A stretch of DNA of 39,801 nt from Candidatus Fermentithermobacillaceae bacterium (GCA_012842685.1 DUSI01000048.1:1-39801); one strand, 5' to 3'. Shown: positions 7,424 to 16,394, counted from the stretch's first letter. Notes: a model not told the origin generated them from the letters alone. Translations and numbers: made by a program.

Positions 7424-7935
7424 ACGTGCTCCGAGTGGGCGCAGTATTCTAGTGGGCCTGACCATCTCCAAGGCGGGGCTAAAAATCCGTCACGGGCCAT
7501 ACCGGTTCGCCCTGGAGACCGGCCGGTTGCGCCCAGCTTCCGGCCTCTTTAGGGAAGAGGAAATCAGGGAAACCTACAATGGCATGTAGGTCCGAGCCCT
7601 GGTTTCGTGGGACAGACGTCCCGGCGGTTTGATCCCCTGTAGTCCCTTGGGGAATGGCCTGCCTTGAGTGGCCGGGTAGGAAGGTCCCTCCTGAAAACCC
7701 GCGCTGCAAGAAAGGCTAGAGATGGGGGCCTTTGAGGAAAACTCCTAGACTGTCCTTGAGCGGGCGCTTGCGGGGTTGCGGTGTGGACTAAGTGGTGATC
7801 CAGCGCTGCCGGCGGCGACGCGGCAGGCCGGCCTTAAAGGGGAACCGCCGGGAGCGAAAGCACCGGTTGGCCGGTGGGAAAGCCTGCTGGACCTCAAGTC
7901 ACAAGATTAACCGCAGGCGCTGCCCCTCGGAGGAG
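7424..7935 (+). ncRNA. Probable OLE (ornate, large, extremophilic) RNA
   Basis: OLE RNAs are long structured RNAs of Gram-positive anaerobes and extremophiles, typically encoded between ispA and oapA; they bind OapA at the membrane. This gap has exactly that context. No ORF here looks real. Local hairpins are plain: 7544-7560 (CCTCTT/AAGAGG), 7572-7591 (ACCTACA/TGTAGGT) and 7609-7622 (GGGAC/GTCCC). A GCGAAAGC tetraloop-type element lies near 7856. CTCCGAG (7429-7435) plus GGGC pairs with GCCC plus CTCGGAG (7922-7932), giving a closing stem with small bulges. The implied length, about 510 nt, is below the ~600 nt usual for the family, so the 5' end could lie further upstream. Boundaries are inferred; no covariance search was possible. 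Confidence 0.75.
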
Positions 7936-7945
7936 CTGGAAAGGC

Positions 7946-8497
7946 ATGGGCAGGAAGAAGAAAGTTAGGCGTTTCGCGGTCGGGACGCTCGTTTTCGCCC
8001 TCAGCGCCTTCCTCTTGACCTTCGCCATGAACCTCACGTTTGAAAGGCTCGCAGAGGCGATCCCTCCGGTTTTTGGGGTGCCTCTTTTTTTCTTAGTCAT
8101 TTTGTTTGGTATCATGAGTGACGCCGTGGGGCTTGCGGGGACACGCGCCAAAGAGGAAGCACTCCTTTCGATGGCGTCGAGGAGGGTCCCCGGCGCGAGA
8201 GAGGCAGTCTGGTTTGTGCGGAACGCATCCAAGGTATCGTCCGTCTTTAGCGATCTGGTGGGAGATGTCTCGTCCACCATGGCCGGGGCTCTGGCTGTGG
8301 CCCTGGTTTTCAAGGCCAGAGAGATGATACCGGTGGCCAACTTGGCGGTCGCGACCAGCATCGCCGTGGGGGTAGCCTCCATGTTCAGCGTTGGGGGCAA
8401 GGCACTTTTCAAGCCCCTGGCTTTGAAGTACGCTGAAAGCATAGTCCTGCTTCTCGGCAAGATCCGTCGAAGGATTGTACGGGAGAGGAAAAGATAG
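7946..8497 (+). CDS. oapA: OLE RNA-associated membrane protein OapA
   Basis: The 183-residue protein is very basic at its start (GRKKKVRR) and end (KIRRRIVRERKR) and has four hydrophobic segments at about residues 11-28, 33-53, 110-127 and 134-155. The central soluble part carries FGIMSDAVGLAG, TRAKEEALLSMAS and RRVPGAREAVWFVRNA, a pattern shared with OapA and distantly with DUF21 membrane domains of CNNM/CorC-type proteins. OapA binds OLE RNA, and the complex has been linked to magnesium, cold and alcohol stress. The ATG at 7946 is preferred; GTG at 7874 would lie inside the RNA. GGAGG (7929-7933) is 12 nt upstream, rather distant. Position between the RNA and dxs is the classic arrangement. 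Confidence 0.85.
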   Translation: MGRKKKVRRFAVGTLVFALSAFLLTFAMNLTFERLAEAIPPVFGVPLFFLVILFGIMSDAVGLAGTRAKEEALLSMASRRVPGAREAVWFVRNASKVSSVFSDLVGDVSSTMAGALAVALVFKAREMIPVANLAVATSIAVGVASMFSVGGKALFKPLALKYAESIVLLLGKIRRRIVRERKR

Positions 8498-10381
8498 ATG
8501 CCAAGCAACCTGGGTATTACCTCACCAGAGGACCTAAAGCGCCTGTCGCCCCAAGAGCTCCGGGCGCTGGCAAAGGACATCCGCGACCGAATAATTGAAA
8601 CCGTTTCCAAGAACGGAGGTCACCTGGCGTCGTCCCTCGGCGTGGTCGAGCTTACCCTGGCGCTCCACACTATCTTCGATGCGCCGAGAGACAAGATAGT
8701 CTGGGACGTGGGTCACCAGGCCTACGCCCACAAACTGGTGACGGGCCGGGACCACGTGTTTCACACCCTGAGGAAGCTCGGGGGGATCTCCGGGTTCCCC
8801 AAGCGCGCGGAAAGCCCGTACGACGTGTACGACACGGGGCACGCCTCAGGCTCCATATCCTACGCGCTGGGTCTCGCCATGGCCCGGGACCTAAAGGGCG
8901 AAGACTACCACGTCGTAGTCGTCATAGGAGACGGCGCCCTTACGTCGGGCGTCGCGTTCGAAGGGCTGAACAACGCCGGCGGGCTGGGGACGAGGCTCAT
9001 CGTGGTCGTGAACGACAATTCGATGTCTATTTCGGAAAACGTAGGAGGCCTATCTTTCTACTTCACGGCCCTCAGGATGGCGCCCGCCTACAGGTCTGCC
9101 AAGGCGCGGCTTGAGAAGGCCCTGGACAAAATGCCCAACCTGGGACCTGCGGCCGTCAAGATGCTCCGGAGGGTTAAGGGGAGCATCAAGCACTTCTTGT
9201 TCCCTGAAGCCTGGTTCGAGGCGCTTGGATTCAGCTATTACGGCCCCATCGACGGGCACGATATAGAGGCGATGCAGCGGGTTTTCCAAGACGCCAAGGC
9301 TCTGGAAGGTCCAGTGATAGTCCACGTGGTGACCAAGAAGGGCAAAGGATACCCTCCCGCAGAGAAGGATCCCGAAAGGTACCACGGTCCGGGTCCATTT
9401 GACCCTGCGACGGGCGAGATATTCAAGAAAGACGGACCGCCCGCCTGGAACAAGGTTTTCGGAGAAGCCATGTGCGAGTTCGCCAAGTCCCATCCCGGTC
9501 TCGTGGCAATCACGGCCGCCATGTGCGACGGCACAGGGCTCGGGGAGTTCAAAGAGAAGTACCCTGACCGCTTCTTCGACGTAGGTATCGCAGAGAGCCA
9601 CGCGGTGACGTACGCCGCGGGGCTGGCCCAAGGAGGGCTTCTCCCGGTCGTTGCCATATACTCGACTTTCCTCCAGAGGTCCTACGACCAAATAGTCCAG
9701 GATGTAGCCCAGCAGAACCTCAAGGTAGTGTTTGCCATCGATAGAGCAGGACTTGTCGGAGAAGACGGAGAAACCCACCACGGCGAGTTTGATCTTAGTT
9801 ATCTGCGAACGGTTCCCGGCATGGTCGTGATGGCTCCCAAGGACGAGAGAGAATTGGTGAACATGCTGTTCACCGCCCTCAAAGTCCCCGAATCGTGCGC
9901 CATACGGTATCCGAGAGGACCGGCCCCCGGAACGCCTTACCGGGATGCCCTAGCGAATCCCGAGATATTGGAGGTAGGCAAAGGCGAAGTACTGTCGCGG
10001 GGAAAAGACGCCAACATACTGGCGGTGGGAAGCACCGTCTACCCCGCGCTACAGGCGTCAGAGATCCTGTCTAAGAGCGGCGTTTCCTGCGGCGTGGCGA
10101 ACGCCCGGTTCGTGAAACCTTTGGACCGGGAGATGATAGGCGAGCTTCTCAAGGCTGCGCCGCTTCTGGTTGTTGAGGAAAACGTGTCGGCGGGAGGTTT
10201 GGGGGAGGCTGTGCTGAGCGAGGCGGCCCGTGCCGGCCATCGCGGCGTGGCGGCCATCTCTCTGCCGGATGCTTTCGTGCGGCACGGGTCACAGACGGAA
10301 CTCAGGAAACTGACGGGGCTGGACGCGGAGTCCATTGCCGAGGGTGTCCGGCGCTTGCTCAAGGAGGTTCATGACCGTTAA
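8498..10381 (+). CDS. dxs: 1-deoxy-D-xylulose-5-phosphate synthase
   Basis: Dxs joins pyruvate and glyceraldehyde 3-phosphate in the first step of the MEP isoprenoid pathway, using thiamine diphosphate. The 627-residue length is typical. Visible motifs are the N-terminal SSLGVVELTLALH, the TPP-binding GDGALTSGVAFEGLNNAG with VVNDNSMSIS, the transketolase pyrimidine domain with DVGIAESHAVTYAAGLA, and DRAGLVGEDGETHHGEFDL. The ATG starts directly after the oapA stop. The 3' end overlaps nadK by 11 bp. Together with ispA upstream it forms an isoprenoid pair flanking the OLE locus. Confidence 0.97.
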   Translation: MPSNLGITSPEDLKRLSPQELRALAKDIRDRIIETVSKNGGHLASSLGVVELTLALHTIFDAPRDKIVWDVGHQAYAHKLVTGRDHVFHTLRKLGGISGFPKRAESPYDVYDTGHASGSISYALGLAMARDLKGEDYHVVVVIGDGALTSGVAFEGLNNAGGLGTRLIVVVNDNSMSISENVGGLSFYFTALRMAPAYRSAKARLEKALDKMPNLGPAAVKMLRRVKGSIKHFLFPEAWFEALGFSYYGPIDGHDIEAMQRVFQDAKALEGPVIVHVVTKKGKGYPPAEKDPERYHGPGPFDPATGEIFKKDGPPAWNKVFGEAMCEFAKSHPGLVAITAAMCDGTGLGEFKEKYPDRFFDVGIAESHAVTYAAGLAQGGLLPVVAIYSTFLQRSYDQIVQDVAQQNLKVVFAIDRAGLVGEDGETHHGEFDLSYLRTVPGMVVMAPKDERELVNMLFTALKVPESCAIRYPRGPAPGTPYRDALANPEILEVGKGEVLSRGKDANILAVGSTVYPALQASEILSKSGVSCGVANARFVKPLDREMIGELLKAAPLLVVEENVSAGGLGEAVLSEAARAGHRGVAAISLPDAFVRHGSQTELRKLTGLDAESIAEGVRRLLKEVHDR

Positions 10382-11255
10382 AGAGAAGTCTCTCATAGGC
10401 GTATACCCAAACCTCCACAAAGAGGGAAGCCGCGAGATTTCGGCGCGGCTCTTGGACTGGCTGGAGGAACGGGGCCACCGGGGCTGTTTGCCGCCGTGCC
10501 TCTCGGTCGTGGTCGGACGGGAAGGTCACGACATGCCCCTCCGCCAGTGGCCGGGGAAAGTCAGGTTTGCCATCGTGCTGGGAGGCGACGGCACTCTCCT
10601 GGCAGCGGGGCGAGCCCTTGGATGCAGGGGGATCCCCCTCCTAGGCGTAAACTTGGGTCATTTCGGGTTCTTGACGGAGCTCGAGTCGGAAGAGCTCTTT
10701 TCCACGCTGCCGCTATTTCTCGAAGGGCGCTACAAAGAGGACAAGCGCATTTTCCTCAGGGCTTCGGTCATAAGGGGCGGCCGGGCGGTGCGGACCGGGC
10801 TGGCCATGAACGAAGCTTGTATAGTCAAGGGGCCCTACGGCCGGATGACCATCACCACCCTCAGGGTGGGCGGCAACATAGTCGACACCTACTCCGCGGA
10901 CGGCGTTATAATCGCGACGCCTACTGGGTCGACGGCGTACTCGCTTTCGGCGGGAGGGCCGATAATGGAGCCTTCCATCGAGGCGCTCCTGGTCACGCCC
11001 GTGTGCGCCCATACGCTCTACTCCCGTTCCATCGTCCTCCCGGCGCACGAGCCTTGCGAAGTTGAGGTCGTCGAGCCTTCCCAGTCAACCTCCCTTTCCC
11101 TCGACGGCCAGGAGTTCTTCGCCCTGGAGAAGGGCGACATCGTGAGAGTTGCCGTGGCCGGCCCGAAGGTGACCCTCCTGAGGCGAGAAGGCTGGTCCTT
11201 TTACAACGTGCTGCGCAGGAAGCTGAAAGAAGGTGCCGACAGGCTTCCACGGTGA
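10371..11255 (+). CDS. nadK: NAD kinase
   Basis: NadK phosphorylates NAD to NADP. The 294-residue protein shows GGDGTLLAAGR (the NAD kinase GGDG motif), GVNLGHFGFLTE, the NE/D-type segment AMNEACIVKG and the glycine-rich GSTAYSLSAGGPI. AAGGAGG (10361-10367) supports ATG at 10371 rather than 10335. Many Firmicutes have tlyA between dxs and nadK; here the two overlap and tlyA is missing. argR follows 21 bp later. Confidence 0.96.
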   Translation: MTVKEKSLIGVYPNLHKEGSREISARLLDWLEERGHRGCLPPCLSVVVGREGHDMPLRQWPGKVRFAIVLGGDGTLLAAGRALGCRGIPLLGVNLGHFGFLTELESEELFSTLPLFLEGRYKEDKRIFLRASVIRGGRAVRTGLAMNEACIVKGPYGRMTITTLRVGGNIVDTYSADGVIIATPTGSTAYSLSAGGPIMEPSIEALLVTPVCAHTLYSRSIVLPAHEPCEVEVVEPSQSTSLSLDGQEFFALEKGDIVRVAVAGPKVTLLRREGWSFYNVLRRKLKEGADRLPR

Positions 11256-11276
11256 GCCGGACCTGGAGGGATTTTG

Positions 11277-11732
11277 GTGAAGGCAAAAAGGCAAATGAAG
11301 ATCATTGAACTGGTGACACAGAACGTCGTCACCAGCCAAGAAGCCCTGTGTGAGGCGCTTGCTCGCGAAGGCATTAAAGTCACCCAGGCTACCATTTCCC
11401 GGGATATCAAAGAGCTAAACCTCGTTAGGGTCCCTTCCGGAGACGGCCGGTACAGGTACGCCCTCATGCCGGGAGACCCTTCATCCGTATACCGCGAGAG
11501 GTTCAAGAAGCTTTTCGCCGACTGCTGCCTGGATATGGAGAGTTCGGGCAACATCATCCTGGTAAGGACCATCGAGGCTACCGCTCAGGCGGTGGGGCAA
11601 GCCATAGACGCCCTGAACCTCCCGGGGATCCTGGGCTGCGTTGCGGGCGACAATTCGGTGCTGGTCGTGGTGCGTGAAGGCGTCACCGCCCGTGAAGTGC
11701 TCGAGTCCCTGAGAAAAATTGCAGGGCTGTGA
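11277..11732 (+). CDS. argR: Arginine repressor ArgR/AhrC
   Basis: The 151-residue product has an N-terminal winged helix with TSQEALCEALAREGIKVTQ followed by ATISRDIKELNLVRVP, and a C-terminal hexamerisation and arginine-binding domain with GTIEATAQAV-like VRTIEATAQAVGQAIDAL and GCVAGDNSVLVVV. It represses arginine biosynthesis and activates catabolism in an arginine-dependent way. GTG at 11277 is 6 nt from GGAGGG (11265-11270); TTG at 11274 is only 3 nt away. Placement between nadK and recN is standard in sporeformers. Confidence 0.95.
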   Translation: MKAKRQMKIIELVTQNVVTSQEALCEALAREGIKVTQATISRDIKELNLVRVPSGDGRYRYALMPGDPSSVYRERFKKLFADCCLDMESSGNIILVRTIEATAQAVGQAIDALNLPGILGCVAGDNSVLVVVREGVTAREVLESLRKIAGL

Positions 11733-11738
11733 TGGGAC

Positions 11739-13460
11739 ATGCTCTCGTATCTCAGGATCAGGAATTTCGGGATTTTCAAAGATGTCGAGGTGGAGCTCGG
11801 TCCTGGGCTCACCGTGTTCACGGGTGAGACCGGGGCCGGCAAGTCCATGCTCGTGGATGCCCTCATGGCGTGCCTCGGCCAGCGGACATCTCGGGATCTG
11901 ATAAGGACGGGCGAGGAGAGGGCGATCATCGAACTCGTCGCCACCTTGCCTCCTGCCCAAGGGAGCCAGGAGCCTCCGCCGGGAGAACCGGGCGGCGGTG
12001 ACGCGCCGGACGCGACGGAAGACCCGCTCGGGCCGTTCATTGAGGGCGCGCACGAGGTGATCATCCAGAAAGACATCCTCCCTGACCGGTCGTACCTTCG
12101 CCTGAACGGGCGCCTGGCCACCTCTGCCCTGGCCCAGGAACTGGGGAGCCGCCTGGTGGACATCCACGGCCAGCAGGAACACCATTCCCTCTTGAGGCCA
12201 CAGAGATATCTGGATATCCTGGACGGCCTGAGCCGGAGCTCGATTCAACCTGTTCGCAAGGAGTTCGAAGCCCTATACCGCAGGCGGCAGGAGATCTTGG
12301 CCAAGATGGCCGACCTCGGGAAAGACGACAAGGAGCGGCAGAGGGAGATAGACCTCCTGGCCTATCAGGTGAAGGAAATTGACGACGCCAGGATACGTCC
12401 CGGCGAGGAAGAAGAGCTCCGGGAGGAGTATCTTCTCCTCTCTTCCCAAGAAAAGCTCATTGAACTCGCCGAAAGGTGCTACGCTGCCCTCTACGAGGGA
12501 TACGGTCCCCGCGGGGCTGCCCTGGAGCTCGTGGAAGAGGCCCTGGAATCTCTGCGAAAGTGCGTTTCGATAGACAAGTCGGCTTCGGCGGCCCTCAAGT
12601 CTCTCGAGCAGGCGGCCCTCGAGCTTGAGGTGGCCCTGGATTCCCTCCGGGAGTACAGGAAAGGCTTGGCTCTGGATCCCGGCCGGCTCAAGATGGTTTC
12701 GGATAGGCTGGACCTTCTCCAGAAACTGAAGTCGAAGTACGGAGATTCCCTTACACAGGTCTTGGACTATGCCGAGAAGGCGAAGGCGCGCCTTCAGGAG
12801 CTGAGCCGCGCCCAGGAAACTCTTTCCGAACTCAGGGACAAGCTATCCGGCGTGGAAGCCGAAATGCTTAAGCTCGGACGCGCGCTGTCAGAGCTCCGGC
12901 GTAAGGTGGCCGCAGAGATGTCCAGCGGCGTGACTTCTCTCATCGCGGAGCTGGGCATGCCCGGTGGATACTTCTCCGCCGAGGTGGAGTCGGGCGAAGA
13001 GCCGGCTCCGTGGGGATACGACCGGGTGAGCTTTTCGTTTACGGCCAACCCGGGAGAAGCGCCCATGCCTGTACACAGGGTAGCGTCAGGCGGCGAGCTT
13101 TCAAGGCTTATGCTGGCCATAAAATGCGTCCTGGAGAAGACCGACCCTGTCCCAACCCTCATTTTCGACGAAATTGACGCAGGTATCGGCGGCAAAGCCG
13201 GACAAGCCGTGGCTGAGAACCTGAGAAAACTCGGCCGCACCCACCAGGTCCTCTGCGTAACTCACCTGGCGTCCATAGCTGCCGCCGCAGACAATCACTA
13301 CCTCGTCTCGAAAGTCCAGGAAGAAGGGCGGACTTACGCCCAGGTGAGGCTCCTCAGTCTGGAAGAACGCGTCCGCGAGATAGCCAGGATGCTGAGCGGC
13401 ACCGAGGACCCAGTTTCCCTGGAACACGCAAGAAGACTGCTGGAGAACCGGGGGAAGTAA
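11739..13460 (+). CDS. recN: DNA repair protein RecN
   Basis: RecN is an SMC-like ATPase acting at double-strand breaks. The 573-residue protein has Walker A GETGAGKS at residues 29-36, the DIHGQQEHHSLL element near 141-152, a long coiled-coil region from about residue 165 to 385, the ABC signature region VASGGELSRLMLAIK, and Walker B LIFDEIDAGIGG. A proline/glycine-rich segment (about residues 69-96) interrupts the first globular domain and is longer than I expect. Only a weak SD is seen before the ATG, 6 bp after the argR stop, so translation may be coupled. Confidence 0.96.
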   Translation: MLSYLRIRNFGIFKDVEVELGPGLTVFTGETGAGKSMLVDALMACLGQRTSRDLIRTGEERAIIELVATLPPAQGSQEPPPGEPGGGDAPDATEDPLGPFIEGAHEVIIQKDILPDRSYLRLNGRLATSALAQELGSRLVDIHGQQEHHSLLRPQRYLDILDGLSRSSIQPVRKEFEALYRRRQEILAKMADLGKDDKERQREIDLLAYQVKEIDDARIRPGEEEELREEYLLLSSQEKLIELAERCYAALYEGYGPRGAALELVEEALESLRKCVSIDKSASAALKSLEQAALELEVALDSLREYRKGLALDPGRLKMVSDRLDLLQKLKSKYGDSLTQVLDYAEKAKARLQELSRAQETLSELRDKLSGVEAEMLKLGRALSELRRKVAAEMSSGVTSLIAELGMPGGYFSAEVESGEEPAPWGYDRVSFSFTANPGEAPMPVHRVASGGELSRLMLAIKCVLEKTDPVPTLIFDEIDAGIGGKAGQAVAENLRKLGRTHQVLCVTHLASIAAAADNHYLVSKVQEEGRTYAQVRLLSLEERVREIARMLSGTEDPVSLEHARRLLENRGK

Positions 13461-13498
13461 GACTGGCGGAACAGTCCTACCATGCCCGCGGCCCGCAC

Positions 13499-13960
13499 TG
13501 TTACATTTTGGCCATGACCGCCGGCTGTCTGTTGCGTTTTGTCCGAAAGCCGAGCTAGTCGGTTCCTTTTCGTCCATGCCTTACCTCTCTCAGTTGCGTT
13601 TCGTCTCTGAGCTCGACTTCTCTGTTCCAGTTGGTCCATGACTCCGCCGACGCGGTTACGATTTGTCCACGTAACCGATGCGACCAGGACGTATTGTCCG
13701 TGAGTTGGACTTAGTCTGGGTCTTCTTGTCCGTGCCTGCCAGATCTCGGTTACGTTTTGTCCGTGAGCCGGGCTTGTCTGTGCCTTCTTGTCCATGCCTG
13801 CCAGATCTCGGTTACATTTCGTCCGCAAGCCGGGCTTGTCTGTGCCTTCTTGTCCATGCCTGCCAGATCTCGGTTACGTTTTGTCCGTGAGCCGGACTCC
13901 TCCGTTACGTCTTGTCTATGACTTCCGCGGAACCAAGACATTTCGTCCATATCCCACATC
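13499..13960 (+). repeat. Array of about 15 degenerate ~31-bp repeats, including a 62-bp tandem repeat
   Basis: The core TTTTGTCCGTG, with variants such as TTTCGTCCATG, recurs roughly every 30 bp from 13506 to 13946. At 13723-13784, 13785-13846 and 13847 to about 13898 the pattern becomes a clean 62-bp tandem repeat, each copy holding two half-units; CTGCCAGATCTCGGTTAC is identical in all three. The 62-bp period is not a multiple of three, which argues against a protein repeat. No transposase or cas gene is nearby. It separates recN from spoIVB. Confidence 0.85.
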
Positions 13961-14080
13961 CCAGACCGCCTCAGTCCAGGCCGTTACAATTCCCCCAGAT
14001 TCCTGCCCAGGTCGGCGCTTATAAATCTCACCCGCCCGGCGAACCTTAACACCTGTCGGTCCTCAAGGAGGTGGCTTCCG
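13961..14080 (+). other. spoIVB leader region
   Basis: This unrepeated 120-bp segment lies between the repeat array and spoIVB. It holds the AT-rich patch GCTTATAAATC (14016-14026), which could belong to a promoter, but I cannot match a sigma-G or sigma-A pair with confidence. AAGGAGG at 14065-14071 is the spoIVB SD. Confidence 0.35.
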
Positions 14081-15469
14081 GTGCCTAGAATACGCACTGT
14101 GCTGGGGGTCTTCCTTAGCGCCCTGGTAGTGGTCCTGTGCAGTTCGAGCGCTTTCAGGCTAGCCTTTTCGTTTCCGGCAGAACTTACCATAACGAAGGGG
14201 CAGCCGTTTGTCATAGATACCGGGTCTCCGGTCGTCTCTGTTGCCCGAGCGGGAGAGCCCATCTCGGCCCGCCTACCATGGAGCAGCACTTCCACGCGTC
14301 TTTCCCTGGATACCCGGGAGACCGGTTATTCGTCCGTCGAATTCCGCCTCTTCGGCCTCATACCCATACGGCGAGTAGCCCTCAACGTCCAGGACCCGCT
14401 CATGGTCGTGCCGGGCGGTCATTCGATAGGTGTCGTCTTACGGAGCAGCGGGCTCGTAATAACAGGGCTCTCGGCGGTGGAGACGATTGACGGGCGGACG
14501 GTGTGGCCGGCGCGAAATGCAGGTCTTGAGCCCGGGGACGTCATCATTTCGGTAGAAGATGAGAAGGTTGACACCAAAGAAGAATTCGCCCTGCTCATTG
14601 ACCGGGCGGGCAGAGAGGGCAGGTGGGTCGACCTCTTGGTTGAAAAGCGGGATGGCTCGCTGATTCGCAGGACCCTCATGCCTGTGAGGCACAAAAGCGG
14701 TGGATACCAGATCGGACTCCTGGTCAAAGACGCCCTGGCCGGTGTTGGGACCCTCACTTTCTACGACGCGAGGACGGGCCTTTACGCCGCGCTAGGACAT
14801 ATGGTCTACGAGGGGAACTCCAGGAAACCGGTGTCCATGAACGAAGGGCACATAGTCAGGGCGACGGTGGCGGGAGTCCAGCCGTCGAGGAAAGGTGTCC
14901 CGGGGGAAGTCCTGGGCACTTTCATTGAGGGCCAGGACATACTTGGGACCATCCTCCAGAACAAAGAGTGCGGCATCTCTGGGGTACTCACGGGGCCCCT
15001 CAAGAACGAGCACTACCCCGAGCCCATCCCTTTGGCCCCCCAGGGCAAGGTCCGCAAGGGTCCGGCTGAACTCCTGACTACCATAGAAGGGACGAAGATC
15101 GAGAAGTTCTCCATAGAAATAGAGGAGATTTTTGCAAATTCCAAGAACCTTTCCAAAGGTTTTCTCCTCAGGGTCACCGATCCCCGGCTCATTGAGCGTA
15201 CGGGCGGAATCGTGCAGGGGATGAGCGGGAGCCCCATCATCCAGGACGGATGTCTCGTCGGGGCAGTTACCCATGTCCTTGTAAACGACCCGCTCAGAGG
15301 GTACGGGACGTTTGCAGAGTGGATGGCGAGAGATGCCTTCATGATGGGCGGAAGAGACGAGTCGCTGGAAGGTGAAGCCCAGGTGGCGTTTCTTCCAATT
15401 TTTTCTGATTCCTGTTGTCAACAAGAGGGAAGCGATGGTAAGATTTGTCCTGGAATAGATTGTCAGTAG
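14081..15469 (+). CDS. spoIVB: SpoIVB serine peptidase (S55 family)
   Basis: SpoIVB is secreted from the forespore into the intermembrane space and triggers activation of sigma-K. The 462-residue product has a hydrophobic N-terminal anchor (about residues 7-28), a PDZ domain (about 115-205, with [18 protein letters not shown]) and the S55 protease domain. The catalytic residues appear to be His240 (ALGH), Asp367 (VTDP) and Ser382 (GMSGSP), each four positions beyond those of the Bacillus subtilis enzyme. GTG at 14081 has AAGGAGG 9 nt upstream. spo0A follows 46 bp later, the standard order in sporeformers. Confidence 0.96.
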   Translation: MPRIRTVLGVFLSALVVVLCSSSAFRLAFSFPAELTITKGQPFVIDTGSPVVSVARAGEPISARLPWSSTSTRLSLDTRETGYSSVEFRLFGLIPIRRVALNVQDPLMVVPGGHSIGVVLRSSGLVITGLSAVETIDGRTVWPARNAGLEPGDVIISVEDEKVDTKEEFALLIDRAGREGRWVDLLVEKRDGSLIRRTLMPVRHKSGGYQIGLLVKDALAGVGTLTFYDARTGLYAALGHMVYEGNSRKPVSMNEGHIVRATVAGVQPSRKGVPGEVLGTFIEGQDILGTILQNKECGISGVLTGPLKNEHYPEPIPLAPQGKVRKGPAELLTTIEGTKIEKFSIEIEEIFANSKNLSKGFLLRVTDPRLIERTGGIVQGMSGSPIIQDGCLVGAVTHVLVNDPLRGYGTFAEWMARDAFMMGGRDESLEGEAQVAFLPIFSDSCCQQEGSDGKICPGIDCQ

Positions 15470-15515
15470 ACGCGGCTCGTGTTACCGTCGCGGAAATGCC
15501 GGGGGGAGTCATCGG

Positions 15516-16283
15516 ATGCGGAAAATGCGAGTCCTTGTAGTAGACGACAACAAAGAATTTGTCGGGCTACTTCGCGAGTACCTAGAGAAACAAGAAGACA
15601 TAGAAGTCGCGGGCGTGGCGTACAACGGAGTTGAGGCGCTGGAAGCGATCCAGGAGCTCAGGCCCGATGTCGTCGTGCTAGACATCATCATGCCGTATCT
15701 GGACGGGATTGGTGTCCTCGAGCGACTCTCCAAGGAAGATGCGTCGAACCGCCCGAAGGTCGTTATGCTCACGGCGTTTGGCCAGGAATCCATAACCCAC
15801 AGGGTTGTGGAGCTTGGAGCCGACTACTACATACTGAAGCCCTTTGACCTGGACGTCCTCACCGAAAGGCTCAGGCAGCTTTGGTCCAACGAGAGCGGTA
15901 CTTCGACGAGGACCACGCCTGCCGTCAGGGAGCGGGACAAGAGCCAGGATTGCAAGGTAACCGCCATTATGCGGGAGCTCGGTATCCCGGCCCACATAAA
16001 AGGCTACCTGTACCTGCGGGACGCCATCATCATGGTTGTGGACCGCGTGGACCTTCTGTCGAAGATCACCAAGGAGCTCTATCCGGCCATTGCCCAGAAG
16101 TACACTACCACCCCGAGCCGCGTCGAGAGGGCAATCCGGCATGCCATCGAGGTCGCGTGGGATAGGGGCAACATGGAGTTCATCCAGAAGGTCTTCGGGC
16201 ACACCATCAGCCAGGAGAAAGGAAAGCCTACCAACTCCGAATTCATCGCCATGGTCGCGGACAGGCTGAGACTTGGCGCGTAA
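15516..16283 (+). CDS. spo0A: Stage 0 sporulation response regulator Spo0A
   Basis: Spo0A is the master regulator of entry into sporulation. The 255-residue protein has a receiver domain with acidic pocket DD (residues 10-11), phospho-acceptor Asp56 ([12 protein letters not shown]), Thr and Lys switch residues in VVMLTAFG and YILKPFDL, a linker rich in Ser/Thr/Arg, and the Spo0A-specific DNA-binding domain with [32 protein letters not shown] and the ending [14 protein letters not shown]. The SD is GGGGGGAG a few bases upstream. The next gene is the sigma-54 activator. Confidence 0.98.
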   Translation: MRKMRVLVVDDNKEFVGLLREYLEKQEDIEVAGVAYNGVEALEAIQELRPDVVVLDIIMPYLDGIGVLERLSKEDASNRPKVVMLTAFGQESITHRVVELGADYYILKPFDLDVLTERLRQLWSNESGTSTRTTPAVRERDKSQDCKVTAIMRELGIPAHIKGYLYLRDAIIMVVDRVDLLSKITKELYPAIAQKYTTTPSRVERAIRHAIEVAWDRGNMEFIQKVFGHTISQEKGKPTNSEFIAMVADRLRLGA

Positions 16284-16345
16284 CGCAGACGTTTTCTCAA
16301 CCCATCAACATTAAGTAAGACCCTGGTCTGCAACTTGCTGCATAT

Positions 16346-16375
16346 AGAGGATTGCGGCCTCCGCTTGTGGAATTA
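16346..16375 (+). promoter_or_regulatory. Sigma-H-type promoter for the sigma-54 activator gene
   Basis: AGAGGATTG (16346-16354) matches the sigma-H -35 pattern RNAGGAWWW at all but the last base, and GTGGAATTA (16367-16375) matches RNNGAATWW fully. The spacer is 12 bp, the standard value. Transcription would begin near 16380-16383, within the right arm of the inverted repeat 16358-16386. Assignment is by consensus only. Confidence 0.5.
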
Positions 16376-16386
16376 ACAAGCGGAGG
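16358..16386 (+). promoter_or_regulatory. Inverted repeat covering the activator gene SD
   Basis: CCTCCGCTTGT (16358-16368) and ACAAGCGGAGG (16376-16386) form an 11-bp perfect stem with a 7-nt loop. The right arm contains the whole SD (GCGGAGG, 16380-16386) of the downstream gene. The left arm lies in the spacer and -10 region of the candidate sigma-H promoter. Transcripts arriving from spo0A could fold it; transcripts starting after 16375 could not. It may alternatively be the spo0A terminator. Confidence 0.7.
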
Positions 16387-16394
16387 TGCCTTTC

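Noticed and set aside
7338-7589. 83-residue ORF inside the OLE interval
   Set aside because: It overlaps the promoter and RNA hairpins, has odd composition and no SD; treated as noncoding.
13334-13959. Minus-strand ORFs through the repeat array
   Set aside because: They arise from the repeats; the 62-bp period changes frame each copy, and they lack SD sites and run into recN.
13499-13960. Possible CRISPR array
   Set aside because: Repeat spacing is fairly regular, but the units are degenerate, the would-be spacers are themselves repeated, and no cas gene is present.
16285-16331. GCAGAC/GTCTGC pair after spo0A as a terminator
   Set aside because: Only 6 bp with a 35-nt loop; the 16358-16386 stem is far better.
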